Assembly (NCBI GenBank): GCA_025890175.1
Contig: JANPYM010000011.1
Coordinates: forward strand, 2,150,299 to 2,214,298
From: Ciborinia camelliae
Lineage: Eukaryota > Ascomycota > Leotiomycetes > Helotiales > Sclerotiniaceae
Direction: 5' to 3'
Length of the DNA: 64,000 nucleotides
Both the position numbers and the translations under genes were made by a program. Positions within the stretch are counted from its first letter, which is position 1; every line of letters begins with the position of its first letter. This document shows, one piece after another, positions 24,038 through 37,438 of the stretch. The notes under the pieces are model-generated. The model saw nothing but the letters and a program-made list of their open reading frames with translations. It searched no databases and was not told where the DNA came from.

Positions 24038-24410
24038 ATGTTTGCATTAGCAACTACTTTACTCATGGGATTTCCTTATTTTGTCATCATCTATAGCTTG
24101 CCGATAAGGTTCCAGGTCGTGAATTCGATGACTCTGTTGTCTGCTGCGTTGGGTTTGTTGCCCATGTTAGCATCAACGGCCGTAGCGAGCTTTCTGGGTG
24201 GAATTATCAATGGATCGAAAACTAGAGCATGGCAAACTTTACTCATACATAGATGCTGGGTTGAGTATCATTGGCACGAGTTCACTGTCGACATTATCGA
24301 ATTACCACGTGGAGAAGAAAACTTATGGGTTTCTGATTTTCGTTGAACTGGGATTCGGATTCATGGTTTCCACTACATCGATGCTAGTAAGTAGTGCACT
24401 TTTTACGGAC
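24038..24410 (+). pseudogene. Relic of a DHA2-type MFS drug-efflux transporter
   Basis: One frame reads LLMGFPYFVIIYSLPIRFQV and then LGLLPMLASTAVASFLGGII; a frame one base over continues GLSIIGTSSLSTL and KKTYGFLIFVELGFGFMVS. Together these match consecutive helices (about TM9-12) of DHA2/DHA14-type fungal multidrug MFS carriers. The frame change and the absence of the N-terminal half show a broken remnant. It sits between two copies of the same transposon, which may have removed the rest. Confidence 0.6.
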
Positions 24411-26652
24411 TTGGGTATCGGTATATTCCTCTTATATTTGTGTGGTACTGTAGGTAGTGGATCATTGATAATCCTATTCATTTTCAATGTTCTTCATCTC
24501 AGATGATACATCCGTGGTCTCCTCTGCCTGCTATTGGCATCTCTTATCATTCTTCTCGGCTTTTGCTTTGGTATCTACCCTCGAGACTGAAGCTTCCTGT
24601 CTTTCTCATGACACAATCGGTTAGCATCTTGCCCAAGTTCCAACTTCCAAAAATATCTCTCATCTGGAGCCTCCTCGTTTTCTAGTCAAGTATATACCAT
24701 GATTCATGATCCATGAATGCTATAGGATTCAGTTTTGCAAATACAGTACAATACTAAATCTGCGAATTGGAACTAGAACTGAAGCTGGAGAGTACTTTTT
24801 CATGGTAATGTAAGAGTACCTAATTTGGGCACCCATCTTGCATCCGAATCAACCCTAATTAGGGTCTTCCGAACTATATTTGAAATACTCTCTTTAAGAT
24901 CAAAATACAAATTGGAACATTTTTGTATAATTTATATCTTATATTTAGCCTAATATAACTTTATATTAGAGTGTATTTAATTAATAAATTTTATATTAAT
25001 TGATAAAACTTTTTAAAAGTTTTCGATTAATATAATTTATATTATAATTGAAACTAGCATTCCGATTTTATATTAAATTAAAATAATTATATAGGTTATA
25101 AAATTATATTGATATATATTTATATAATTATTTTATATAAGTATACAAATTTATATAAGTACACATACCTATAAACAAAACCTTATTTTTTTTTATTATA
25201 TATTTAATAGGTTTATTTTTTATATTTTACCACTATTTACCGTCTATTTTTATTTATTTACCTATTACTTATTTATTATTAATTTAATATTTAAAACTTT
25301 AAATTCAATATTAATTATTATATAAATAAATTAAATAAAAAACAAATATACTATTTTATAGATATTTTAAAAAGTTTTCAAATAATACTATTTTTAAAAT
25401 CTGAAATTAAATTTTATAAAAATTATTTCAAATTATAATTTTTATTATAGTTTTTAATATTCACCGGGAGTTTTTTAATAATTTTTATATAAATTTTATT
25501 AATTAAATTATAATTCAAATTATTATAATTAGGGGGAAATATCAAAATCTTTAAAATTATAGTATATTTTTAAAATTCAAATGATATAAATTTTAAATAA
25601 AAATAATAAAATTTAAATAAATTATTAGTTTTTTAAAAAATAAACTTAAATTTTAAATTTAAATATAAAAGTTAATATTTATTATTTTAAAGAATTAATA
25701 TTTTTCCTATATTTATAAAAATCAAATAATTATATATATTTAAAAAAAAATTTGATTTAATTAAATAATTAAAAAATTATTGTATATTTTGATTTTATAA
25801 ATTTTAAAATATAATAATTATATTCAAATTATAAAATGAAATATAATTATTTTTAAAATAAATTTTTAAAAAAAATATATAAATTTTTTATTATTATTTA
25901 GAATTTTAAAATTTGAATAATATTTTTATTTTTTTAAAATCTTAATTTTTTAATTAAATATAATTATTTTAATATTTTAAAAATTAATATTTATTTTTAT
26001 TTTTAATTATTTATAAATCAATTTTATAATATTTTTTAAATTTTATTTTAATTAATATTTGAAAATAATATATTTTATAGTATAAAATATTGAAATATTA
26101 AAATTATAATTTATAACTTTTCCAAATTTATTATATAGTATAAAATTAAAAATTTTAAAATTATTTTAAAATATTATATTACCAACACTATAATATTTTA
26201 AAAAATATATATAAACGTTTTATATTAATATATTAAAATCAATATAAAACCTTTTAATTATTTATAAAATATATAAAATTAATATCAAATTATAGATTAC
26301 AATTAAAGCTTTCAATTGGTATATTTTTTATTAAATTTAAATAAAACGTTAACGATCTGTATTAATTATAAAATTTTAAAATATTATGTTGTTAATGTTG
26401 TAGTATTTTAAACCCCTAATATTTTTTAAAATATTATGTTGTTAATGTTATAATATTTTAAAATTATAGTTATACTTTTATTATATTAATATATTAAAAT
26501 TATTATAAAATCTTTAAATTATTTATAAAATATATAAAATTAATATTAAATTATAAAATACAATTAAAGTTTTTAATTAATATTTTTTTTATTAAATTTA
26601 AATAAAACGTTAGCGATCTGTATTAATTATAAACTACAAAATACTAAAGCCT

Positions 26653-26927
26653 TATCACAAGGACGACTTGGGGATTTAATGATTTTAGGAACTAAGATTT
26701 GTATTAATAAAAATCTAAATTTTAATGTTAAAAAAAAATATAGGATAATTGAATTTTATATAAATTTAAATAATTATATTGAATTAATATTAATATTTAA
26801 TGTATAGTATTAAGCAAGTATTATATTTAAAATTTAATATTATAGGAATAAAAAATATTTATTATTAAATATGTGATTATAGATTATATATTAATTATAT
26901 AATTTGTATTTTTATAATTTTGTTATA
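26653..26927. repeat. Left LTR of element A
   Basis: Starts TATCACAAGGACG (ancestral TGTCACA inferred). Aligns without gaps over 275 positions to 40941-41215; the differences I could follow are C/T or G/A transitions. The first about 50 bp are less mutated than the remainder. Confidence 0.85.
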
Positions 26928-29499
26928 TTATTTTTCAATTTTAAATTGGTAAATTTTTGTAAAATGTAAAATTTGAATTTTTCTTTTTTTCGTTAATTAT
27001 CTTTTTGTTTATAGTTTATTAAAATCGTAACATAAGGTTGGGGAATCAAAATTATTAGGTTGGTAAGGGTATTATTTATAAAAATTTTAAACAAATTTTT
27101 TGTAATAAAAAAATCTGTCAATATTTTATTATTTATAATTAATATTTTAATTAATTTATTTAATATAATATTGTAGAATATTTTGATAAAATTAAAAATC
27201 CAAAATTTTAATAATTTTATATTTCTTTTTTTTATTAATTTTAAAGATTTAAAATAAATCAATATGTTATTTAAGTAAAAAATTGTTTATATAAAAATAA
27301 ATAAAATTTGAATAAAAAATATTATAAATATAATTTAATTTATTAAACAAAAATAATTTATAAAAGAATAATTTAATAAATTAAAGAATAATATAAGATT
27401 TAATATTTTTATAATTTAATTTTTTAAATAAACAAAAAGTTTTAATATTTTTAATATTTAATTAAATTAAATTGTTTTTTTTATATAAAAAAACTAATTT
27501 GTAATAAAAATTAATTTTGTATTTTATTTGAGCTTAATTAAATATAATAAATTTAATATAATATTAATAAATATTCTTTATTTTTTGGGTAAGTATTAAG
27601 ATTTAGTATTTTTTGGATTTGAAATTAATATTTTAAAGTTTTTCTGGTTTTTTTTATAAAATAAAATCAAAAATCTATTGTAGCTTAAAATTATTATAAA
27701 TAAAGAATAAATTAATTTTAATAATTATAAAATATATAGAATTAATTGTAATCTTAGTTAATATAAATTATTTATTTTAATTATTTTAAAGATAATTAAT
27801 ATAATAATACAAATATTTTTTAAATTTTTGATTTAATATTTTAAATTAATTATTTATTTCAAAATAATAAATAATAAATATAAGTTTATAAATATTTTAT
27901 AATTAATAAAGGTATTATTAAATTTTATTATTTTATTGTAAATTTTTATTAAAAATAAAAAATTTAATTATTTTAATATTTAATTATAAAGTTGTATAAA
28001 AAATCATTTTAATTATCTTTTTAACACCAAGATCTTTATTATTAAAAGATTTTGAAAAAAAATTAATTTGGATAAATTTAAAAATTTTTTGTTTAATTAA
28101 TTTGTATATTTATACAACAATAATATTATATTCGTTTCTTATAATTGAAAATTAAATAATATAGTTTATATTAATGTACTATCAAAAACAATTAATAATT
28201 AAAAACAAATTCAAAATTTCGTTATAAATATTTTAAAAGATTTTGATTTATTTATATTTATAATAATTATATAAATATTAAATAATTATAATATTTATAT
28301 TAAATTAATAATAAAAACGTTAAAAATAAAATAGTATTTAAATTAATTCAAAATATCCAATTATTGAAATATAATAAATTTTTTTAATAATCTTTGTTTA
28401 AATTAAATCGAATATTTATATTTACTTTTGGTATAATAAAACATTATTTCGAATAAAATATAAATTAAATTATATATTTTTATTAAATTAATTATTATTA
28501 ATTAATTTTTAAATTATTTATTTATAAAAAAGATTTTAAAATTAAATATTTATAATATAAATAGAAAATAAGGTTTTGGCTTTATTAAAAAGTTTTAATT
28601 TATTAAATAAACTATTATTTTAAATTAGGATGAAGATTAAAAATATAAAATCAATAAAATTATTCTTATTTTTTTTCAAAATAATTGTTTTAAAACAATC
28701 TTGAAGTTTTAATAATAATTATTTAGAATTAAAAATATATTAATATTAATATTATTATTAATTATTTTAATTATTAATAAATTTATTATTAAGTTTTTAA
28801 ATTAAAATATTTATAATAATATTTAATTTTTTTGATTAATATTAAATCTTAAAATTGTAATTAAATAATATTAATATTTATTGAATCTATCGCTAATTAA
28901 GTTTTTTTATAATTATAAAATATTTTAAAGTTTTATAATTAATTAAAATATAAATAAAAATCTTTATTTCTTTAAGTTTAAATTATTAATATTTAAAAAT
29001 ATTAATAATAATTAATAATTTTTTATTATAAATTTTATAATTAATTTTTACTAAAAATAGAATTTAGAAGAAAAAAATTATAAAATAAAAAATATTATTA
29101 ATTTTTTAGAATAAATATTTATTATAAATATAATTAAAAAAATTTATCTCAACAATAGATTTTTTATTCTAATCAAAATATACAAAAACAGAAATTAAAA
29201 TAAACAAATTTTTTAATATTTAAAATATAAATTAAACAATCTTATTTTAAATAAAGTTTTATTTAAATTTATTTTTAATGAAAAAAATTAGTAATTAAAT
29301 AATTTTTAAAAAATTTCGAATAAAACGATAATAGTAATTAACAAATCCTAAAAAACTTTGTAACTTAATAATAAACGTAAAGGTTAATTAATTTTGAATA
29401 ATTTTGATTTTTTTAAAATTAATAAAAAATTTAATAAAAAAAATTATTAATTTAAAAAATTTAATATTACGGATCTAAAGGTAATAAAAATAAAAGAAA

Positions 29500-29813
29500 T
29501 GTTTAGATATAGAATTCAGGCTTAAAGCTGATATATTGGCAATCGTTAATGTTCGATATCGATTGATAGTGAATTTTTAGTATAATATTTAATTTGTAAA
29601 ATATTAATATATATAAAACAAATTTATATAATTAAGTAAAGGGGTTTTGGAAGTTTGTAAAATTTTATATTAAATGGGATATTATTATTTAAATGGTGAT
29701 TAATAGTGTATTATTAATTATTTAAAAAATAATAAAAATTTTATTTAAAAAATAATAAAAAGTTTTAAAATTATTATTAATTTAATTAATTTTTTGTATT
29801 TTTTATTTTAATA
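29500..29813 (+). repeat. Left LTR of element B
   Basis: Pairs with 37124-37438; matching blocks include TATTTAATTTGTAAAATATT and the AAATAATAAAAATTTTATTT stretch. End positions are good to a few bases. Confidence 0.7.
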
Positions 29814-31889
29814 ATTTTTTTTATTTTATTTAAAAAACAATTTATTAATTAGATTAATAATATTTAAAATGGTATTAGAAATAAAAAATATTTTTATATT
29901 TGTTTGGCAAAATATTAAAATTAATAGTATATAAAGTAATATTATTGGTGGATCTTATATATATTAATAAAATATAAATTTTTTTTTAAAGTTTAAAAAA
30001 TTTTTAAGGGAAAATCTTTATAATATTTTAAAACGATAAATATAAAATATAAAAAATAATATAAAAATTATAAATAAAATTATAACCCAATTTATTTAAA
30101 TATAAAAAATCGTTAAAATATTAACAATTTTTAATAATATATTATTTGTTTGTTTTGGATTAAATATTAGACTTTTAAAACTTCAAAAGTTATTTTGATA
30201 TAAAAAAGCAAATATTTTTTAAATAAAGGATTTTTTTTTTTTAAATTGAAATAATATTTTGGAATAATAATAAATATTATTTTTTTATTAATATTTAGAA
30301 AATAAATTATATAATATAATATTTCGAAAAATATTTTTTGGTAATATAATATTAATTTATTAATATAATTTAATTAAATAATATTATATAAACAAAATTT
30401 AAAGAATATATATATAATATAATTCTAAATAAAAAAAATTGATAATATATAATAATTATTTAGATATTAAAAACTAAATAATACCTAAAACAAAATATAA
30501 ATAATTTTGTTTCCTATTTAAATAATTTAAAAAAAAATATAAAATATAAAACGGATAGTATATATTATAAATAATTATTTATTAATTTTCGGCCCCAATA
30601 TAAATAAAAAAATATTTGAATTTTTTTAATAACCCGAAATTTAAGAAAAACTTATAAAATAAGTATATAGATTGAAAAATATTAATTAAATATATCGCTT
30701 TGTCAATATTACAGATTATTATTTCAAAAAAATATACAATACTTTATTATATTATCCAAATTTTACTTAATTTTTTTATAAATTATAAAAAAATAATAAA
30801 AACATTACATTAACAAAATCTATCAAAATTAAAACAAAATTAAATTGAAAAACTATATAAAAAAACCAACTAATAAAAAAAACTTAATATTAAAAATATC
30901 AAAAAAAATTAATAAAATATTATTAATACCAACAAATAGGCTATTACATTATTATTTATAAAAATCTATTTAAATATTAACATTATCAAAAAAGATATTT
31001 TGGAAAAAACTATTCCAAAAAAAGAATAAATTTATATCAATAAAAAAATATTAAACTTTTTTGATAAAAAAATAATAAAATATATTGATAAAAAAATAAT
31101 GAAATTTAATAATTGTTTTAAACATTTTTATAATTTTAGGTTTAAATAAAAAAAAATATATTATTATTATTATTATTATTATATTTAAATTAAAATATTG
31201 ATTAATAATATTTTATTGTTTTATTAATTCAAATATTTAAATTAATATAATTTAATAAAATAAATGTATTAAATAGGATTGGGAATTTATATTAAAAAAA
31301 AATATATCTTTAATATTTATATTAAAAATTTATATTTTTATTTATAAAGATTATTAATTTATTATAAAAATAATAAATATATTAAAAAATAAAAAAATAT
31401 ATATTTATTAATTTATTTTGATTATTTTGAATTTTTTTTATATAAATATAATTCTGGATTTTTTATAATTAAAAACAATAAATTTTGAAATCGATTGATA
31501 ATCAATAAAATTTCGTTTTTAATTTGATTTAAAATTTATTAAAATTATTTTAATGTAAAAAACTTATTAGAAAATAAGTAAAGGAATGTTAATTTTAATT
31601 TTATAATTAAATCAAATATTTAGTTTTAGAAGAATATAAATAAAATATAAAATTTTTATTTTAAAGGTTTTTGATATTTTAAATAAATATAAGGATTTAA
31701 AACAAATTTTTTTAAAAAAAAAAAATAGATTATTATTTAATTATTATTTAATAAAATATTAAATCGAATTAAAATTAAATATTATTTTTTTATAAAGCCC
31801 AATATATATTTTTTTAAAAAAGAAATTATTAGTTTTAAAAAAATATTTAAAAAAATATTAATTAAAAAAATAAATTTATTATTTAATAA

Positions 31890-32290
31890 GTTTTGTTAAA
31901 ACCCCAATTATATTTGTTTTAAAAAAAAATAAAAATTATTAATTATATATCGATTATAAAAAATTAAACTAAATAATTAAAAAAAATTGAATATTTTTAT
32001 TTTTAATTAATAAATTTTTTAATTGATTATAAAAAAATATTATTTTTATTAAATTAGATTTAAAAAATATATATTATTAAATTCAAATTTGAGCAAAAAA
32101 CAAATAAAAAACAATATTTTGTATTTGTTATAAATAATTTGAATATTTAGTTATGCTATTTGGTTTTACAAATATTTCTATTATTTTTCAAATTTATATT
32201 AATTAAATTTTTATAAAATTAATAAATATTATATATATAATATATTTTAATAATATATTAATTTATTTAATAGATATTTAATAATATATT
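31890..32290 (+). pseudogene. Reverse transcriptase remnant (element B)
   Basis: At 32147-32200 the frame reads LVMLFGFTNISIIFQIYIN, the decayed form of the gypsy LVMPFGLTNAPATFQ block. In the same frame at 32243 it reads YFNNILIY, where the family has Y-x-D-D; both catalytic aspartates have become Asn, as expected from G-to-A mutation. Stops interrupt the rest. Confidence 0.75.
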
Positions 32291-33761
32291 AATAATATTT
32301 ATTAAATATTCAAAAAACTAATTATTTATAAACTTTATATAAAATTCAAAAAATATATATTTAATAATAAAAAAATCAAATTTTTAGGATTTATAATATC
32401 AAACAATAATATTACTATAAAATTTAATAAAATTAAGATTATTATTAAATAATTTATCCCTAATATTTTAAAAAAGGTTTAAGTTTTTTTAGATTTTATA
32501 AACTTTTATTAATAATTTATTAAAAAGTATTCAAAAATAATTAACAAAATAATAATATTATTTAAAAAAATTAAAAAAAAAAAAATTATAAATATTTTTG
32601 TATAGGGTATAAAGGTATAAATATTTTTCGAAATATTAAAAACAATATTTATTACCACATTGATATTATAATATTTTCAATTGAATTTTAAAATAATAAT
32701 TAAAACAAATATATTAAAATTTATTTTAAAATATATATTTTTTTAATTATTTAAAAAAAAATCCGATTTAAAAGAATTATTGTAATAATATTTTATAATA
32801 TTTTATTTTAAAAAATTAAATTTTATAGAATAACATTATATAATTTATAATTAGGAATTATTAATAATATATATTATATTTTGTAAATAGTAATATTATA
32901 TTATAAACAATTATTATATTATTATTATAAAAATAAATTATAATAATTTCTAATATTTTATAATTAAAAAAAAAATTAAATAATAAATAAATTAAATAAA
33001 TTAAAATATTTATTATATATAATTTCAAAATTAAATATAAAATTAAAAAATCAAATTTAATAAATAAATTATTGAGATAATCAAATTATTTTAATAATTT
33101 GAAAAATAATAATAAAATATTTTTAATATTAAAAAATAAATTAAAAAATATAATAATTTTGATTAAAATATATTATTATTTAAATATAAAATAATTATTT
33201 TTATAAAATATTATAAGTTTTTTTTAAAAAAAAGGGAATTATTTATTTTTTTGTAATTTAAAAAAATTATTAATGAAGATTGATTGTAAATAATCGATAT
33301 TTTATTAAATAATTAATATTATGGTTAAAAACAAAATAATATTAAATATTATATTAAAATTTATAAAAAATATTTTATTATAATTATAGGAATATAATGA
33401 ATTTATAAAAAATAAAGAATATATTAAATAAAAATAAAAATTTGTTGAAAATATTTTATTATAATAAATAAATATTAAAGAAATAATTATTTATAATAAG
33501 GTTATTTTTGTATTATTGAATTTTGTTATAAAAATAAAGATTCTAAAGGTTTATTATAATAATCTAATAAAAAAATATTAAGATATAAAAAAAACGTTAA
33601 AAATATTAAAAAGAAAATATTTCTAATAAAATATAAAAAAAAATATTAAAAAATATATTAAGATTTATATGATATATTAATGTTTGATAATAAAACATTA
33701 TTAATTATATGGCGAGTTAAAAACATTTTTTCTTTTTATAAAGTCTTAAAAAAAAATAATT

Positions 33762-33989
33762 ATGGATTTTATTACAAATTTATTTTTTTCAAAAATTAAA
33801 AAATATATTTATAATGTAATTTTTATAATAATTAATAAATTTATAAAATTAATAAAATATATATTTATTATAAAAATTATTAATTTATTCAAATTAGTAA
33901 AAATATTATTTGTATATATATTTAAGGATTTTAATGTGTTAAAAGGTATTATTTCAAATAAAGGGTTGCAATTTATAAGTCACTTTTAA
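33762..33989 (+). pseudogene. Integrase core remnant (element B)
   Basis: A 75-codon frame opens MDFITNLFFSK and ends GIISNKGLQFISHF, the N-terminal half of a gypsy integrase catalytic core (MDFIT-D-L ... GI-x-SDRG-x-QF). The first Asp is kept; the second catalytic Asp is Asn. Many hydrophobic substitutions (Ala or Thr to Ile) fit C-to-T decay. Confidence 0.78.
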
Positions 33990-34717
33990 AAAAGTTTAAT
34001 ATTTTATTTTTATATTTGTTGAAAATTATTAATAGTATTTTATTTTTAAATTAATGAGTAGATTAAATAATAAAATCAAAATTTTATATATTATATTATA
34101 TATTATTTAAATTAAAAATAAAATAATTAAATATTATTACTATTTTTAACAAAATTTATATATAATACTAATTGATATAATATAATAAAAAAAATTTTAT
34201 TTAAAATAATATATAATTTTCAATTTATATTTAATTATATTAATAAAAATATTAATATAAAAAAGAAAATATTAATAGCCTATAAAAAAATCAAAATTCT
34301 AATAAAAAAACAAAAAAAGCTTAAAGAATTTTGGTAAAAAATAATTACAAAAAAAACTTAAAAAAATATTTCAATAGGATATCAACAATTTAATATTAAT
34401 AATTTAATAATATTTAATACAAAGAATATCAAACAATTAAAATTCAAAAAGAAATTTTTAAAACAATTTATAAGGTTATTCACAATCATCAATATTATTT
34501 TAAATAAATAATCATATAAATTAAAACTATTTTTTATTTATAAAATATATAATATATTTTATATTTCTTTATTAAAATTATAATACAAAAAAAAAAATAT
34601 CGTTAATTTATCATTATTTAAAAAAATAAAAAAAAAACTAAAATATAAAATAAAAAAAATCTTAATATATTGAAAAAAAAGAAAAGGAATATAATATTTA
34701 ATTTAATAAAAAAATTA

Positions 34718-34780
34718 TATTTTATTGAAAAATATATAAAAATTAGGGAAGAATCTTTGAAATTCAAATATAATTCTAAA
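34718..34780 (+). pseudogene. Possible chromodomain remnant (element B)
   Basis: The frame reads YFIEKYIKIREESLKFK, downstream of integrase where chromoviruses carry a chromodomain (Y-x-V-x-W-x-GY ... ESWEP). The likeness is short and the aromatic cage residues are largely lost, so the call is weak. Confidence 0.35.
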
Positions 34781-34834
34781 TAATTATTTTAATAAAAAAG
34801 TATTATTAATATAATATTGATAGAAATAAATAAA

Positions 34835-35030
34835 ATATTATAAATAAAAATAATTTTGAATAATTTATATATTATTATAAAAATATTATAAATAAGAATA
34901 ATTTCGAATAATTTGTATATTATTATAAAAATATTGTAAATAAAAATAATTTCAAATAATTTATATATTATTATAAAAATATTATAAATCGAAATAATTA
35001 TAAAGATTTGTATATTATTATAAAATTTGA
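34835..35030. repeat. Four tandem units of about 49-51 bp
   Basis: The unit TATTATAAATA...ATTATTATAAAA recurs four times. Because it keeps period and similarity inside heavily mutated DNA, it probably predates RIP in element B's 3' part. Confidence 0.6.
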
Positions 35031-37123
35031 TAATTAAAAGTTAAAAATTATTGATTAATTAATAATAAAGTTATATTTATAAGGAAAAAAATATAAAAAA
35101 AAAATTTATTTGTTTTTATTATTAAATTATTAAAAGATTTTGTATTTTTTTTATTATTGTTTAATAATTTTAAATAAAAAAAAATTATTTTTATTAATAA
35201 TATTTAAATTATTATTAAAAAAAAATTTTAAAAATTGATAAAACAAATTATATATATATTGATTTTTTTTGGCAATATATTATTAAAATTTATAAAAGAT
35301 ATAGGGTTTAAATAGGGAATCATTATCAATTGATAGTGAAAAATAAATATTCAATAATAAATTTTTATTAAAAAATAAAATAAAATTAAAAAATTAAAAT
35401 TTTAAAAAAAAATAATTAATTTTTGATATATATTAAAAATCGATTATTTATTAAATAATAATATTTTTATTTATATTTATATTTATATTATTAAAAAAGT
35501 TAAAATTGGAAAACAAAGAAAAATTAGAAATAATATTTTGAAAAGATTTATAAATTTTATATTTTAAAAAAAAAGGGGTATATATTAATTATTTAATATT
35601 TGAAAAATTATAAAAAGTTAAAATAAAACGAATAATTTAAAAGTTAAAAAACTTTGAAAATAATTAAAAGGGTTTAAAAAATTTAATTTTTAAAAATTTT
35701 GATTTAAAAGAATTGTTTTTTTATTAATTTTTATTAAAAAATAATTTAAAATTTAATTTTTTGAAAATTTGAATTTTTTTTAAAAAATAAAAAAAAATGT
35801 TTTAAATAGAAATATTATTTTTTGAAACAATCTTTTTTTTATTTTTTATAGTAATTTTTTTTTTTTTTTTTTTTATAAAAATAAAAAAAACAAAAAGGAT
35901 AATTGGGACAAAGATTTTTGCTTTTTTTTTTAATAAATCTTTATTATCCAAATTAAAGCTTAATATATTTTCAATCTTTATATTCTTAATTTTTTTAATT
36001 AAAAATAAAAAATATATTTGTATATATTAATTAATAATTAATGGATAGATAAAAAGTAATTTATAAAATATTAATAGATATTTAATAAATTCGTTAAGAT
36101 TATATTTATATTGAAAAAAATAAATATTATGATTATAATAGCCTTTTTAGTATTATAAGGTTTATATATTAAACTAGTATGTTTCGTTTTGCGAATTATA
36201 ATAAAGATAGTCGAAATATATTTTTTTTGATAAAAAACAAAGCAATTCTATATTTTCTGTTTTTTAATAAAATCTAATTTTATATCATTATATTTTTGTT
36301 AATAACAAAACAATCGATTAATATTAAAATAAAATTATTCGAATAATAGATTGTAAAGCTTTCTTTTATAAATATATTCGTTATATAATAATAAAAAATT
36401 ATTAAAAAATAAATATTTCTAATTTACAATATTATTTTTTTTTAATATTTTTTTGGTTTTGTAAAAATTGATTAATTTTATATAATAAAAATAAATAAAT
36501 TTAATAAAAATTATAAAGATATTTACAAAATGTTAAATAATTGTTATAAAAAAAATAGAAAAAAATATAATATTAATAAAAAAATTAATTAAAAAAAGAA
36601 TATAAAAAGATATAAAAAATAGTATTAATAAAAATTGAAGATTTGAATTTTAAATTATAAGAATAAAAAGAATATAAATATTTTAAATAATAAAAAATAT
36701 AAAATTTAATTATCCAATAAAAAAATTAATAAAGTTTTTATTTCTTTATATTAAAAAAAGAATTTTAGGTATAAAAATTTTAAAAATAAAATTATTAAAA
36801 TAATTTTTAATATTTAATTAATATTCGTTAAACATTCATAAAATCTTCAACAAATCAAAAAAAATAAAGTAATACAAATATATAATACTAAAATATATTT
36901 TATTTAAAATCAATATTCTATTAATAATATAAATTTTAAATTAATAAAAATAAGTTATTGTTTAATAATTGTTATTTGTATAAAAAAATAATTATAAAAA
37001 TATAAATCGAAAAAATGTTTTAATATATATAAACAATAAATTTTAATAAATAAGGTTTTTTGAATAAAACGTTTTAAAGAAAAAAACTTTATTATAAATT
37101 TAAAAATAATAAAAACAAAAAAA

Positions 37124-37438
37124 ATATTTAAATATAAAATTTAGATTTAAAGTTAATATATCGATGATTGTTAATATTTAATATTAATTAATAGCAAATT
37201 TTTGGTGTAATATTTAATTTGTAAAATATTGATATATATAAAACGGATTTATATAATTAAGTGAAAAAGCTTTGGAAATTTGTAAAGCTTTATATTAAGT
37301 AGAATATTATCGTTTAAATAGTGATCGATGGTATATTACTAACTATTTGAAAAATAATAAAAATTTTATTTAAAAAATAATAAAAAGTCTTGAAGCCATT
37401 ATTGACCTAATTGATTCCTTACATTTTCTATCTTAACA
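37124..37438 (+). repeat. Right LTR of element B
   Basis: Less mutated at its end than the left LTR (CTTGAAGCC, TTGACCTAATTGATTCC retained) and ends TTAACA. Confidence 0.7.

Larger units (their letters stand above)
29500..37438 (+). mobile_element. Ty3/gypsy retrotransposon B (RIP-inactivated)
   Basis: Direct repeats of about 314 bp at 29500-29813 and 37124-37438 (start TGTTTAG/TATTTAA, end TTAACA in the better copy) bound a 7.9-kb element. On the plus strand, traces of reverse transcriptase (about 31.9-32.3 kb), integrase (33.76-33.99 kb) and a possible chromodomain (34.72 kb) occur in Ty3/gypsy order, which argues for a chromovirus. I could not confirm a target duplication. Everything is saturated with C-to-T and G-to-A changes and stop codons, so it cannot be autonomous. 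Confidence 0.78.

Noticed and set aside
26993..27262. 90-codon minus-strand frame in element A
   Set aside because: Very A+T-rich Ile/Asn/Lys/Leu text without an identifiable motif; kept only as part of the decayed retrotransposon.
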